Assembly (NCBI RefSeq): GCF_031082295.1
Contig: NZ_JAVHLD010000003.1
Coordinates: 1-64,000, forward strand
From: Humidesulfovibrio sp.
GTDB lineage: Bacteria > Desulfobacterota > Desulfovibrionia > Desulfovibrionales > Desulfovibrionaceae
Length of the DNA stretch: 64,000 nucleotides
Direction: 5' to 3'
Part shown: positions 34,666 to 42,873 of the stretch, piece after piece
How positions within the stretch are numbered: position 1 is the first letter of the stretch
How the letters are laid out: every line of letters begins with the position of its first letter
Notes under the pieces: generated by a model
Database searches by the model: none
Told to the model about the DNA's origin: nothing
Seen by the model: the letters and a program-made list of their open reading frames with translations, nothing else
Program-made: the position numbers and the translations under genes

Positions 34666-36365
34666 ATCACAAACCGCTAGAAGTTCTGGACTGCACCCTC
34701 AGGGACGGGGGTTACATCAACAACTGGGACTTCCCTCCGTCCATGGCCAAAAACGTCTTCCGTCACCTGTCACGGGCTGGGGTCGACGTGGTCGAGGTGG
34801 GGCTACGCGACGCGAATCCGACCTCTCCCCTTTTGCGCCGATGCCCGGACGACCTGCTTGCCGAAATCAAGGGCCCCAGCAAAGGCGCCCGTCTGGCGGT
34901 TATGGTAGACTACGGAAAAGCAGACGAACAGGCCTTCGCCCCCTCCTCGGAGTCGCCGGTGGAGATGGTCCGGGTGGCCGTGCATAGGGACAAAATCAAA
35001 AGCTGCCTTAGCTTACTGCAAAAGATCAAGAACAAGGGATACCAGACCTCGATCCAGCTCATGGGATACCCCCAGTATTCCAAGAGTGAACGGCGCGACA
35101 CACTGAACATCATCAAGGACTCCCCCCCGGACTATGTTTACATCGCAGACAGCAACGGCTCGCTGTTTCCAGATAACGTCCAAGAGCTTCTCTCTCCCTT
35201 AGTGGAGGTGGCACAATTTAAGGTCGGCTTCCATCCGCACAACAACCTCCAATTGGCCTTTGCCAACGCTCTGGAAGCCATCCGTTGCGGGGTACACATT
35301 TTAGACAGCACTCTCTACGGCATGGGGCGGGGAGCCGGCAATCTGCCCACGGAAACGCTGTTGGCCTATCTCCAGCATCTGATACCGCACCAATACAACG
35401 TCGTCCAAGCCCTGCTCTGCGTGGACTTGTACCTACTTCCCCTAAGCCGTGAATACATCTGGGGCTATCAGCTCCCCTACGTCATCTCCGGCTTCTGCCA
35501 ATGTCACCCCAGTTATGCCAAGGCCATGGTGGAAACGCGTCGCTATACCATCGACGATGTCTGGAAGATTCTCAACCTGATCCACAAGCACAATCCCGTC
35601 GGCTTTGATCCTGAACTGCTGCGTTCGACGCTTGAAGCCGGTGTGCTTGGCCATGACGCGGTGAACCTGTCGTCCGGGTTTGACTTTGAGGAAGAAAGCG
35701 TGGCCGAGATCCCCAGCCCGCCGGAATACGCAGGGCGACATAGCGGTCGTCCCTTCCTGATCTTGGCCAACGGGCCAAGCCTGCGAAGCAGTCACAACCA
35801 GATCAAGGCCTTCATAAAGAAGTATAACCCCATTGTCATGGGCGCCAATTTCCTCGGCGGCATGTTCACGCCGCATTACCATGCGTTCACAAGCAAGAAG
35901 CGCTTCATTACATATGTGGACAGCGTGGCCCCGGAGTCCAGGCTGCTGCTTAGCCCCTACTTCGGCGAAGAGTTCATCCGCCAACACACAGAACGCGAGT
36001 GGGAGCCGATCTCCTACCTGACGGCTCCCCGAGAGACCCTCACCATCGAAGACGGGGTGATCTCTAACGACTGCTACTCCGTTTCCATGCTGCTCATCGC
36101 TGTAGCCGCTGTCATGGGCGCAGGCGAGGTATTCGTAGCCGGAATGGACGGCTATCTGCACAGCGATGCGGACGGGAGCTTCTATTTTTATGAGGAAAAG
36201 GACGACACCGCCTCCCCGGAATTCAACCTGACACGCCAGCGGTGGGGCACTCACACCCTGGCACTGTTGGACGCTCTCTTGGTGGGTATGGGGCTAAGCG
36301 GTGTGAACATCATAACCCCAACCGACTATGAGCGCTATTATCGGGGTATCAAAAGCCTCACATGA
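34662..36365 (+). CDS. Fusion: HMGL/DmpG-like aldolase plus MptE-like domain
   Basis: A 567-residue two-domain protein. Residues 5-290 are a DRE-TIM metallo-aldolase of the 4-hydroxy-2-oxovalerate aldolase type: DCTLRDGG (10-17, with the Arg-Asp pair), VEVGLRD, YIADSNGSLFP and metal-binding His191/His193 in FHPHNN. Residues 362-567 resemble the DUF115/MptE-like domain (FLILANGPSLRSS, VMGANFLGG, VFVAGMDGY), related to motility-accessory-factor glycan transferases. The pair could make an acid sugar from pyruvate and transfer it. The start is ATG 34662 overlapping the upstream stop. Confidence 0.82.
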   Translation: MNHKPLEVLDCTLRDGGYINNWDFPPSMAKNVFRHLSRAGVDVVEVGLRDANPTSPLLRRCPDDLLAEIKGPSKGARLAVMVDYGKADEQAFAPSSESPVEMVRVAVHRDKIKSCLSLLQKIKNKGYQTSIQLMGYPQYSKSERRDTLNIIKDSPPDYVYIADSNGSLFPDNVQELLSPLVEVAQFKVGFHPHNNLQLAFANALEAIRCGVHILDSTLYGMGRGAGNLPTETLLAYLQHLIPHQYNVVQALLCVDLYLLPLSREYIWGYQLPYVISGFCQCHPSYAKAMVETRRYTIDDVWKILNLIHKHNPVGFDPELLRSTLEAGVLGHDAVNLSSGFDFEEESVAEIPSPPEYAGRHSGRPFLILANGPSLRSSHNQIKAFIKKYNPIVMGANFLGGMFTPHYHAFTSKKRFITYVDSVAPESRLLLSPYFGEEFIRQHTEREWEPISYLTAPRETLTIEDGVISNDCYSVSMLLIAVAAVMGAGEVFVAGMDGYLHSDADGSFYFYEEKDDTASPEFNLTRQRWGTHTLALLDALLVGMGLSGVNIITPTDYERYYRGIKSLT

Positions 36366-36390
36366 TGTGGGCAAGCAACGAATCACACAC

Positions 36391-36395
36391 AGGAG
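36391..36395 (+). promoter_or_regulatory. Ribosome-binding site that sets the DapA/NanA-like start
   Basis: AGGAG lies five bases before ATG 36401. It supports that start over the ATG at 36362, which overlaps the previous stop but has no site of its own. Confidence 0.6.
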
Positions 36396-36400
36396 CCATC

Positions 36401-37321
36401 ATGATTTTTCCAAGAATAGTTGTTCCCGTCATCACCCCGTTCGCCCCCGATGGCCGAGTCTACGAGACGGGTGTAGAAAATCTACTCCAGTTCCTGCGCC
36501 GACATGGCATCACGGGCCTTTGGGTGCTGGGCTCCTATGGCGCTTTCCCGTTGCTGGACCAGGACCAGCGTAAGCATGCGGCCACGGTTTTCCTGAGCAC
36601 AGCCAAAAAACTTGGCATGACAACAGTTATCCAGGTGGGCGCGCCCTCTGTGGAGCACGCCACCGACCTTGCGCGTCACGCCGAAAATTCTGGAGCTGAT
36701 GCCGTAGCCTCTGTGGTCCCCTTCTACTACTCTTCTTCCCACTACAACGAGGAAAATTTCCTCGACTATTTCGGCCAGCTATCTAAAGCGACAAAGTTGC
36801 CGCTTTTCTACTACAACAACCCCAAAACAACGGGCTACACACCCTCCATCGCCTTTCTGCAAAAGCTAGTCGACGTGGGTGTGCGCGGCATCAAGGACAC
36901 CACCAGCGATTTTATCAGCATCACCGACAAACTGCGCGTGTTCGATGAATCGACGGCTCCAGGAACCTACCTAGGAGGCTCCTCCAGTGTGTACCTCCCC
37001 TGTCGACTCATGGGTGCGCCAGGCGTTGTCTGCGGCACCGCCGTGGCCCTGCCCGAATTCATCCTTGCCATGGACCAAGCCATTCAGGATGGCGACATGG
37101 TCCAGGCTCAAAAACTCCAACGGACGGTCCACCGGGTGAGGGAGATCCAGGGCCGCTACGTGGGTCGTTCCGCAGCGTGCTACGACATTCTGCACGCTAG
37201 AGGAGTTGATGTGGGGACGGTCAAGCCGCCTTGGCGACGCATGACTCGCGAGCAGGCCCGCGAAATAATGGCCGACCTTGCAGCCCTGCCTGGCGTTTTG
37301 CCTTTAGGACCCGAAGCGTAG
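36401..37321 (+). CDS. DapA/NanA-family class I aldolase
   Basis: A 306-residue member of the dihydrodipicolinate synthase/N-acetylneuraminate lyase family. IVVPVITPFAPDG opens the barrel. LPLFYYNNP carries the family tyrosine, and IKDTTSDF carries the Schiff-base lysine. The normally conserved GSTGE loop reads GSYGAF, losing both Thr and Glu, so the carboxylate-binding pocket is altered and true DapA function is unlikely. It probably cleaves or forms a 2-keto acid sugar using pyruvate. It sits between the aldolase fusion and a CMP-sugar synthetase. Confidence 0.85.
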   Translation: MIFPRIVVPVITPFAPDGRVYETGVENLLQFLRRHGITGLWVLGSYGAFPLLDQDQRKHAATVFLSTAKKLGMTTVIQVGAPSVEHATDLARHAENSGADAVASVVPFYYSSSHYNEENFLDYFGQLSKATKLPLFYYNNPKTTGYTPSIAFLQKLVDVGVRGIKDTTSDFISITDKLRVFDESTAPGTYLGGSSSVYLPCRLMGAPGVVCGTAVALPEFILAMDQAIQDGDMVQAQKLQRTVHRVREIQGRYVGRSAACYDILHARGVDVGTVKPPWRRMTREQAREIMADLAALPGVLPLGPEA

Positions 37322-37394
37322 CCAAGTATATGCCGCAACGCGCATCACGAGCTTCGCCCCGTGAAATGGCACCACAACAACGGCTGGAGAGCAG

Positions 37395-38093
37395 ATGTAC
37401 AAACGGTTCGCATGCATACCCGCGCGAGGCGGCTCTGTCAGGGTTCCCAGAAAAAATTTACTGGAGATCAACGGCAAGCCCCTGCTCGCCTACGCTGTCG
37501 ATTCCGCCTTGGCCACCGGTTTGTTCGATGAAGTCTTCGTCAACTCCGACAGCGACGAGATTCTGCAGGTGGCAGAACGTTGCGGCGCCCAGGCCTACCG
37601 ACGGCCTCTGCAACTGGGCAGGGGTGACGTATTTCTAGTCCACCTGCTCCATGAAATGATCAAAAATATGGAGTGGGGTGAGTCGGAGATGCTGGCTGTG
37701 CTACTCCCCACCTGTCCGCTGCGGCGTCCTCACCACATACGCGAGGCCGTGGAGCTCTTTGAGAAGCACGGCGGCTCGCACAGCGTTGCCTCTGTTTGCG
37801 AATATGAAACGCCCATTCACCTTGCCCAATTTGTGGACCACGAAGGACGCCTGAGCCCATATTTCCCTGACGACTACCTTCGCTCGACACGAAGCACCGA
37901 CCACCCAGCGGCTTTCCGTTTCAACGAGGCGGTGGTGATCAACAGCGCCCAAGGCTTTCTCGGTCAAAACACCCTCATTGGGAGCCGGCCTCTGCCCTAC
38001 ATTATGGATCCGGCCCACTCCATCGCCATCGACTACGACTATCAGGTCAACATGGTGAGCAGCATGCTGCAGTTCGAAGATACCGACAGGTGA
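37395..38093 (+). CDS. NeuA-type CMP-acid-sugar synthetase
   Basis: A 232-residue acylneuraminate cytidylyltransferase. CIPARGGSVRVPRKNLLEINGKP is the CTP-binding start (seen as CIPARGGS, VPRKN and INGKPLLAYA), with VNSDSDEIL, VLLPTCPLRRPHHI and a late AIDYDYQ acidic motif. It would make the CMP-activated form of a 2-keto-3-deoxy acid. The preceding phosphatase and two pyruvate-type aldolases supply a plausible substrate route. It is distinct from the SpsF-like enzyme at 10924, so the locus has two cytidylyltransferases. Confidence 0.9.
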   Translation: MYKRFACIPARGGSVRVPRKNLLEINGKPLLAYAVDSALATGLFDEVFVNSDSDEILQVAERCGAQAYRRPLQLGRGDVFLVHLLHEMIKNMEWGESEMLAVLLPTCPLRRPHHIREAVELFEKHGGSHSVASVCEYETPIHLAQFVDHEGRLSPYFPDDYLRSTRSTDHPAAFRFNEAVVINSAQGFLGQNTLIGSRPLPYIMDPAHSIAIDYDYQVNMVSSMLQFEDTDR

Positions 38094-41000
38094 CACAGCA
38101 CAGGCTACCCACCGACAACCGCGGCGACACGACCGCGCATGTGAATCAGGGCGGAGACACCACCACCTTGACGAATAAGGCGCCATTGTGGCACCCATTG
38201 CAAGCCATGACCCTCACCAACAGGACCAACCACCGCATGATTCTGCGCCATCATGCGCGCATCGGGCATATTTTCATTCCAAATCTGAAAGCCCGCGTCC
38301 CTCACGAGGCAGGCGGCTATTTTGTTCAAACGAACAGTGAGGGGTTCCGCTCCGATATTGAATTTGTCGGTCCCAAAGGGTCGCAGTCGCGCATTCTTTT
38401 CTTCGGCGACTCCATGACTGCCGGAGACGGTTGCGACAACGCCGAGCGCTTCTCCGACCTCGTCGGCCAGAGCCTAGGTTGCGAGGTGTACAACTACGGG
38501 TTGTCGGGCTCGGGAACGGACCAGCAGGTGCTGGTTATGGAAGAAGCGGCAGCAAAAGTTGACGCTGATGCCATCATTCTCTGTGTCTATGTGGAGAACA
38601 TCCAGCGCAACCTTTTGTCCTCACGCCCCACACTAGACAGAAGCTCGCAGCAAATAGTTCGGGTACCCAAGCCTTTCTTTCGCCTGGAGGGTGGGAACTT
38701 GGTCCTGCACAACACCCCCGTTCCACTGGCACGAGAGCTGGCCCAACCTGGTGATGTCCACCATGAAGGCATGCCCGGCCTGCTCCATCTGGCGCGCGGC
38801 CTTGCCGCCAGGATGCGTAAGAATCCACGCCTGACAAGGGCCCTGAGACCATTGCTTTCTCCAAAGACCTCCGACTACTGCCTGCTGCGCTCGCTGTTCC
38901 CCCGGCTGGCAGGGTACCAGCCCGTCCCCGAGTACGACGACATAAATGGTGAAGCCTGTCAGCTCATGTCTGCGCTGCTTCGACGAGCCCGGGCCTTGAG
39001 CAAAGGCAAGCCGCTGATCATCATGCCCATTCCCACCTTGGACCATGTGCTTGGCAAGGCAAAAGCAAATTTCCAACGTTTTTTTAACCAGTTTGAAGAC
39101 CCGTCTTCGGGCGTCTTTGTGGCAAATCTCCATTCCTATCTCGCCCGCCTCCCTTTTGCCTCCCGCAAGCGTCTGACGTTCGATTATGATGCTCATTTTT
39201 CCTGCTTCGGCCATCAGACCATCGCGAAGTTCCTGGTTAAAACCCTCAAGAGCCTGGGCATCCCGTCGGCACATCCAGCTCCCCTTCCCCCAGATGCCGA
39301 ACCAACCATGCCCTATTATATTCTGGGGCTGTCATGCTACTATCACAACTCTGCGGCCTGCTTACTCAGAGATGGTGAAATCCTGGCGGCAGCCGAAGAG
39401 GAACGTTTTACCCGCATAAAGCACGACAGACGTTTTCCTCATGCGGCCATCAACTACTGCCTGGAGGAGGCTGGCATACATGCGCGCCACCTCTCTGCCG
39501 TTGTCTTCTATGACGATCCGGAACTAACTTTTGAGCGCATGATGGCGACGGTAGCCAGCGCTGGCCCCGAGGGCCGCGACCAGTGGATGCGCATGATGCC
39601 CTCATGGGTATGCTACAAGCTTCGTATTCCACATGTCATCCGTCGTTCGCTTCACGGCTATAGGGGCCCAATTCTCAAAAACATGCATCACCGATCACAT
39701 GCCGCCAGCGCATTTTTTCCTTCACCTTTTGAACAGGCCGCCATCCTCACGATAGACGGCGTAGGAGAGTGGGCGACGGCCACAATCGCCAGGGGTACTG
39801 GCAATAAAGTAGAAATGCTGCGAGAAATGCGCTTTCCACACTCCCTAGGCCTACTCTATTCCGCCTTCACCCAATTCCTGGGATTCAAAGTCAACTCTGG
39901 AGAGTATAAGGTTATGGGTTTGGCTCCTTACGGGGAGCCGAGGTTCTTGGAACAGATACTGAGCGAAGTGATCAACCTTGCCGAAGACGGATCATTGCGC
40001 CTAAATCTTGAACACTTTACCTTTCTCTCTCAACCCGCAATGGTCGGAAGCTCTTTTGAGAGGCTGTTCGGACCCGCACGGCAACCGGAAACCCCACTCA
40101 CCCAGCGCGATCTGGATTTAGCCAGATCTGTGCAGGCCGTGACAGAGGAGGCCGTTTTACGCATGGCAAGAACGGCTCACGCGCTTACGGGTGAACAATA
40201 TTTATGCCTTGCTGGGGGCGTTGCGCTTAATTGCGTGGCCAACGGACGCCTGCTTCGAGAAGGTCCCTTTGCAGACATCTGGATTCAGCCTGCGGCGGGG
40301 GATGCGGGTGGTGCCCTTGGCGCCGCATTGGATGTTTGGCATTCGACGCTGGGGCACCCGCGTAGGGTCAGCCCGAAAATAAACGGGGCACAGAAGTCCT
40401 CATTGCTCGGCCCCTCGTATTCCGGTGCCGAAATTCGCGCTTTTTTGGAGAGCCACGGCCTGCCCTACCAGTCTTTGCACCAAGAAGAACGGCCCGCCAT
40501 CCTCGCGGAATTGGCCGCCAAGGGCAAAGTCATCGGACATTTCTCCGGGCGCATGGAATATGGTCCCAGGGCGCTCGGAGCGCGGTCCATCATTGCGGAT
40601 GCCCGCAACCGTGAAATGCAGTCTGTATTAAACCTGAAGATCAAGTACAGGGAATCGTTTCGGCCCTTCGCGCCCATAGTGCTGGAAGAGAAGGCCAAAG
40701 ATTATTTCGAGTTAGACCGCCCCAGCCCGTACATGCTTATTGTGGCACCTGTAGTTGAATCCCGGCGCATTCCATTTGCGCTACGCGCCGGTCAGAGCGT
40801 GCACGACGCCGTGCGTGAGCCTCGCAGCGAAATTCCGGCTGTCACCCATGTCGACTACTCCGCCCGCATCCAAACTGTGGGCGGGAATGCCAATCCGCCC
40901 CTGCGAAACTTGCTGAAGGCCTTTGAGACCCTCACTGGCTGTGCTGTCATGGTCAACACTTCATTCAACGTGCGTGGCGAACCCATTGTCAACACACCGC

Positions 41001-41449
41001 GGGATGCGTACCACTGTTTCATGAACACTGAAATGGACGTGCTCGCCCTAGGCGATTTCCTCCTCCTGAAGGAGGAGCAGCCAGCGTGGCAGGGCTCGCA
41101 GCCTCACAAGCCGCCCCCATCCACGGACTTTAACCCGAACCTGTTGGCGACATTGGACGACATTTTTTTACACGACTTCCAGCCTGCCGCCGATGCTCTC
41201 AGTGACCCCTTGCACTTGCAGGGCAAGGGAACCTCAAACTGGGAATGCTGGCTGGCGCGGCAGGCGCCACAGGAGTTCGGGCATGCCTCCGAGAGGGCTC
41301 CTGAAGGCGTCACAACTTCGTGGACCAATAGGCCGATGGCCCGCGCACTTGGCCTCTGCCTTGCGAAGATTTTGGCTCTTGGGACCACTTATGCCTCTGA
41401 GGAGGAACTTCGAGAGGAGATTGCGGACAATTTGTACATCATGTTCTAG
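38090..41449 (+). CDS. Fusion: SGNH hydrolase-like domain plus NodU/CmcH-type carbamoyltransferase
   Basis: An 1119-residue protein. Residues 95-395 are SGNH/GDSL-like: FFGDSMTAG (Gly106-Asp107-Ser108), LSGSGTDQQ, and Asp367-x-His369 near the domain end. From Met407 the carbamoyltransferase begins (YYILGLSCYYHNSAACLL) with AAEEERFTRIKHD, MHHRSHAASAFFPSPF, LTIDGVGEW, MGLAPYG, LAGGVALNC, FSGRMEYGPRALGARSII and NTSFNVRGEPIV. Such enzymes carbamoylate sugar hydroxyls using carbamoyl phosphate and ATP. A tail of about 110 residues is unrecognised. GTG 38090 overlaps the upstream TGA. An internal ATG at 39308 could start the carbamoyltransferase alone. Confidence 0.88.
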   Translation: MTQHRLPTDNRGDTTAHVNQGGDTTTLTNKAPLWHPLQAMTLTNRTNHRMILRHHARIGHIFIPNLKARVPHEAGGYFVQTNSEGFRSDIEFVGPKGSQSRILFFGDSMTAGDGCDNAERFSDLVGQSLGCEVYNYGLSGSGTDQQVLVMEEAAAKVDADAIILCVYVENIQRNLLSSRPTLDRSSQQIVRVPKPFFRLEGGNLVLHNTPVPLARELAQPGDVHHEGMPGLLHLARGLAARMRKNPRLTRALRPLLSPKTSDYCLLRSLFPRLAGYQPVPEYDDINGEACQLMSALLRRARALSKGKPLIIMPIPTLDHVLGKAKANFQRFFNQFEDPSSGVFVANLHSYLARLPFASRKRLTFDYDAHFSCFGHQTIAKFLVKTLKSLGIPSAHPAPLPPDAEPTMPYYILGLSCYYHNSAACLLRDGEILAAAEEERFTRIKHDRRFPHAAINYCLEEAGIHARHLSAVVFYDDPELTFERMMATVASAGPEGRDQWMRMMPSWVCYKLRIPHVIRRSLHGYRGPILKNMHHRSHAASAFFPSPFEQAAILTIDGVGEWATATIARGTGNKVEMLREMRFPHSLGLLYSAFTQFLGFKVNSGEYKVMGLAPYGEPRFLEQILSEVINLAEDGSLRLNLEHFTFLSQPAMVGSSFERLFGPARQPETPLTQRDLDLARSVQAVTEEAVLRMARTAHALTGEQYLCLAGGVALNCVANGRLLREGPFADIWIQPAAGDAGGALGAALDVWHSTLGHPRRVSPKINGAQKSSLLGPSYSGAEIRAFLESHGLPYQSLHQEERPAILAELAAKGKVIGHFSGRMEYGPRALGARSIIADARNREMQSVLNLKIKYRESFRPFAPIVLEEKAKDYFELDRPSPYMLIVAPVVESRRIPFALRAGQSVHDAVREPRSEIPAVTHVDYSARIQTVGGNANPPLRNLLKAFETLTGCAVMVNTSFNVRGEPIVNTPRDAYHCFMNTEMDVLALGDFLLLKEEQPAWQGSQPHKPPPSTDFNPNLLATLDDIFLHDFQPAADALSDPLHLQGKGTSNWECWLARQAPQEFGHASERAPEGVTTSWTNRPMARALGLCLAKILALGTTYASEEELREEIADNLYIMF

Positions 41450-41558
41450 GCGTGCGTCTGGCTTGAGGGCAGCCATGTTGCCCAGTCAACAGCCAAACGC
41501 TTCGGAGAAGCTGTAACAATCTGTGTACGCCGGAACAACAGAAGCCGCACACCACTTT

Positions 41559-42797
41559 ATGAATACAGCAAGCAAGCTTCTTTGCGCGATCATTCTCGGT
41601 GCGTTCATGGCATGGACGATTCCACTGCTTGTCGTTGATGGCGTCCCCAAAGCACTACTTACCAGCCTGGTGAGCCTCGTCGCCTTCCTGCTTATTGCCG
41701 AACTGGCGTTCCGCCAAGTGTACAAATGGCGCACGGGCAGGCTGCCAGAGCGCTTTGAACGCATTCCCATGGACGAACTTCACGTCGAACCTCACCCGTA
41801 CCTGCCTTACGTGTACCGGCGCGATTTTGCGCCAGCCCAGGACCTCCGGCGCGATACCTTTATCCAATCGCCGATCCATGGCGACAGGTTTCGTTTTCCC
41901 AGGCCCAGCTTCAACAATTTTCGCCTGAAACGTGAACCCGTTACCGCCCCCAACATTACCGTCCCCAAGCCTGCGGGGAGGCTTCGGGTACTGTGCCTCG
42001 GGGCATCCACAACTGCGAACTCCGTTGAGGATCTTGGTCAAACCTACAGCTACCCGATGGAGCTTGAGAAGGCTCTGCGCCTCCGACACGGGACAGAGGA
42101 CATTGAGGTGGTGAATGGCGGAATGGGAGGAAGGACCACTGCCGAAATACTGATCCACTTCTTGCTCGAACTGGTCGACATGCAGCCAGACATCGTCGTC
42201 ATATATCATGCGTATAACGATCTTGGGCCGAGCCTGACGCCAAATTTTCATAATGACTATTCGCACGCGCGCAAGAATATCGGAGAAGTCTACCATCTCT
42301 ACAAACTTCGGGCGCTATTTCCAGATCTGCCTTCTGCTTTGTACACATACTTGCTTAACACATTCTTTCCGGGAGAACTCAGCACCTCGTTGCTTGAAGC
42401 CATCTCCGTGGGCAAACCAAACATCGAAGGACAATTCCAGGGGCTACCAATATACAGACGCAATCTTGGGCACCTTATCGACTTGTGCCGGGCAAACAAT
42501 ATTGACGTCCTCTGCTCAAGCTACTGCCAGTATCTCTACCCGGAAGTAGCCAACTCTCCCGTGCATCTCAAATATCGCGAAGGGTTGTTGCAAGAAAACG
42601 CGGCCATGCAAGAGCTCGCTGCTGGCCGCAATGCCGCATTTGTTGATACCGCATTCCTGATGCCCACTGACCCCGAACTTTTCATTGACAGTGTCCATTT
42701 CTCTCCTCTCGGTATGGCCCGACTGGCGGCAATTCTCACGGATGCTCTGACCCCCTTGGTCGAGAAAAGACTTCGTGAAAACAACATCTCTGCTTAG
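41559..42797 (+). CDS. Membrane-anchored SGNH/GDSL hydrolase
   Basis: A 412-residue protein with two hydrophobic segments in the first 55 residues, then a periplasmic-type SGNH domain. LCLGASTTA contains the nucleophile Ser150, VNGGMGGRTTAE is block II, Asn220 lies in YHAYND, and Asp377-x2-His380 (DSVHF) completes the catalytic set. All four SGNH blocks are intact, so it should be an active esterase or acyltransferase acting on the glycan. A GTG at 41523 would add 12 residues; neither start has a good ribosome-binding site. The spacer 41450-41558 shows no other feature. Confidence 0.82.
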   Translation: MNTASKLLCAIILGAFMAWTIPLLVVDGVPKALLTSLVSLVAFLLIAELAFRQVYKWRTGRLPERFERIPMDELHVEPHPYLPYVYRRDFAPAQDLRRDTFIQSPIHGDRFRFPRPSFNNFRLKREPVTAPNITVPKPAGRLRVLCLGASTTANSVEDLGQTYSYPMELEKALRLRHGTEDIEVVNGGMGGRTTAEILIHFLLELVDMQPDIVVIYHAYNDLGPSLTPNFHNDYSHARKNIGEVYHLYKLRALFPDLPSALYTYLLNTFFPGELSTSLLEAISVGKPNIEGQFQGLPIYRRNLGHLIDLCRANNIDVLCSSYCQYLYPEVANSPVHLKYREGLLQENAAMQELAAGRNAAFVDTAFLMPTDPELFIDSVHFSPLGMARLAAILTDALTPLVEKRLRENNISA

Positions 42798-42873
42798 GCT
42801 CTGGATACTGCGGGCCCATGCATCTCGCCATAGGTCAGATGATAGGCATCCGCCACGCCTACGGAGGAATTAG

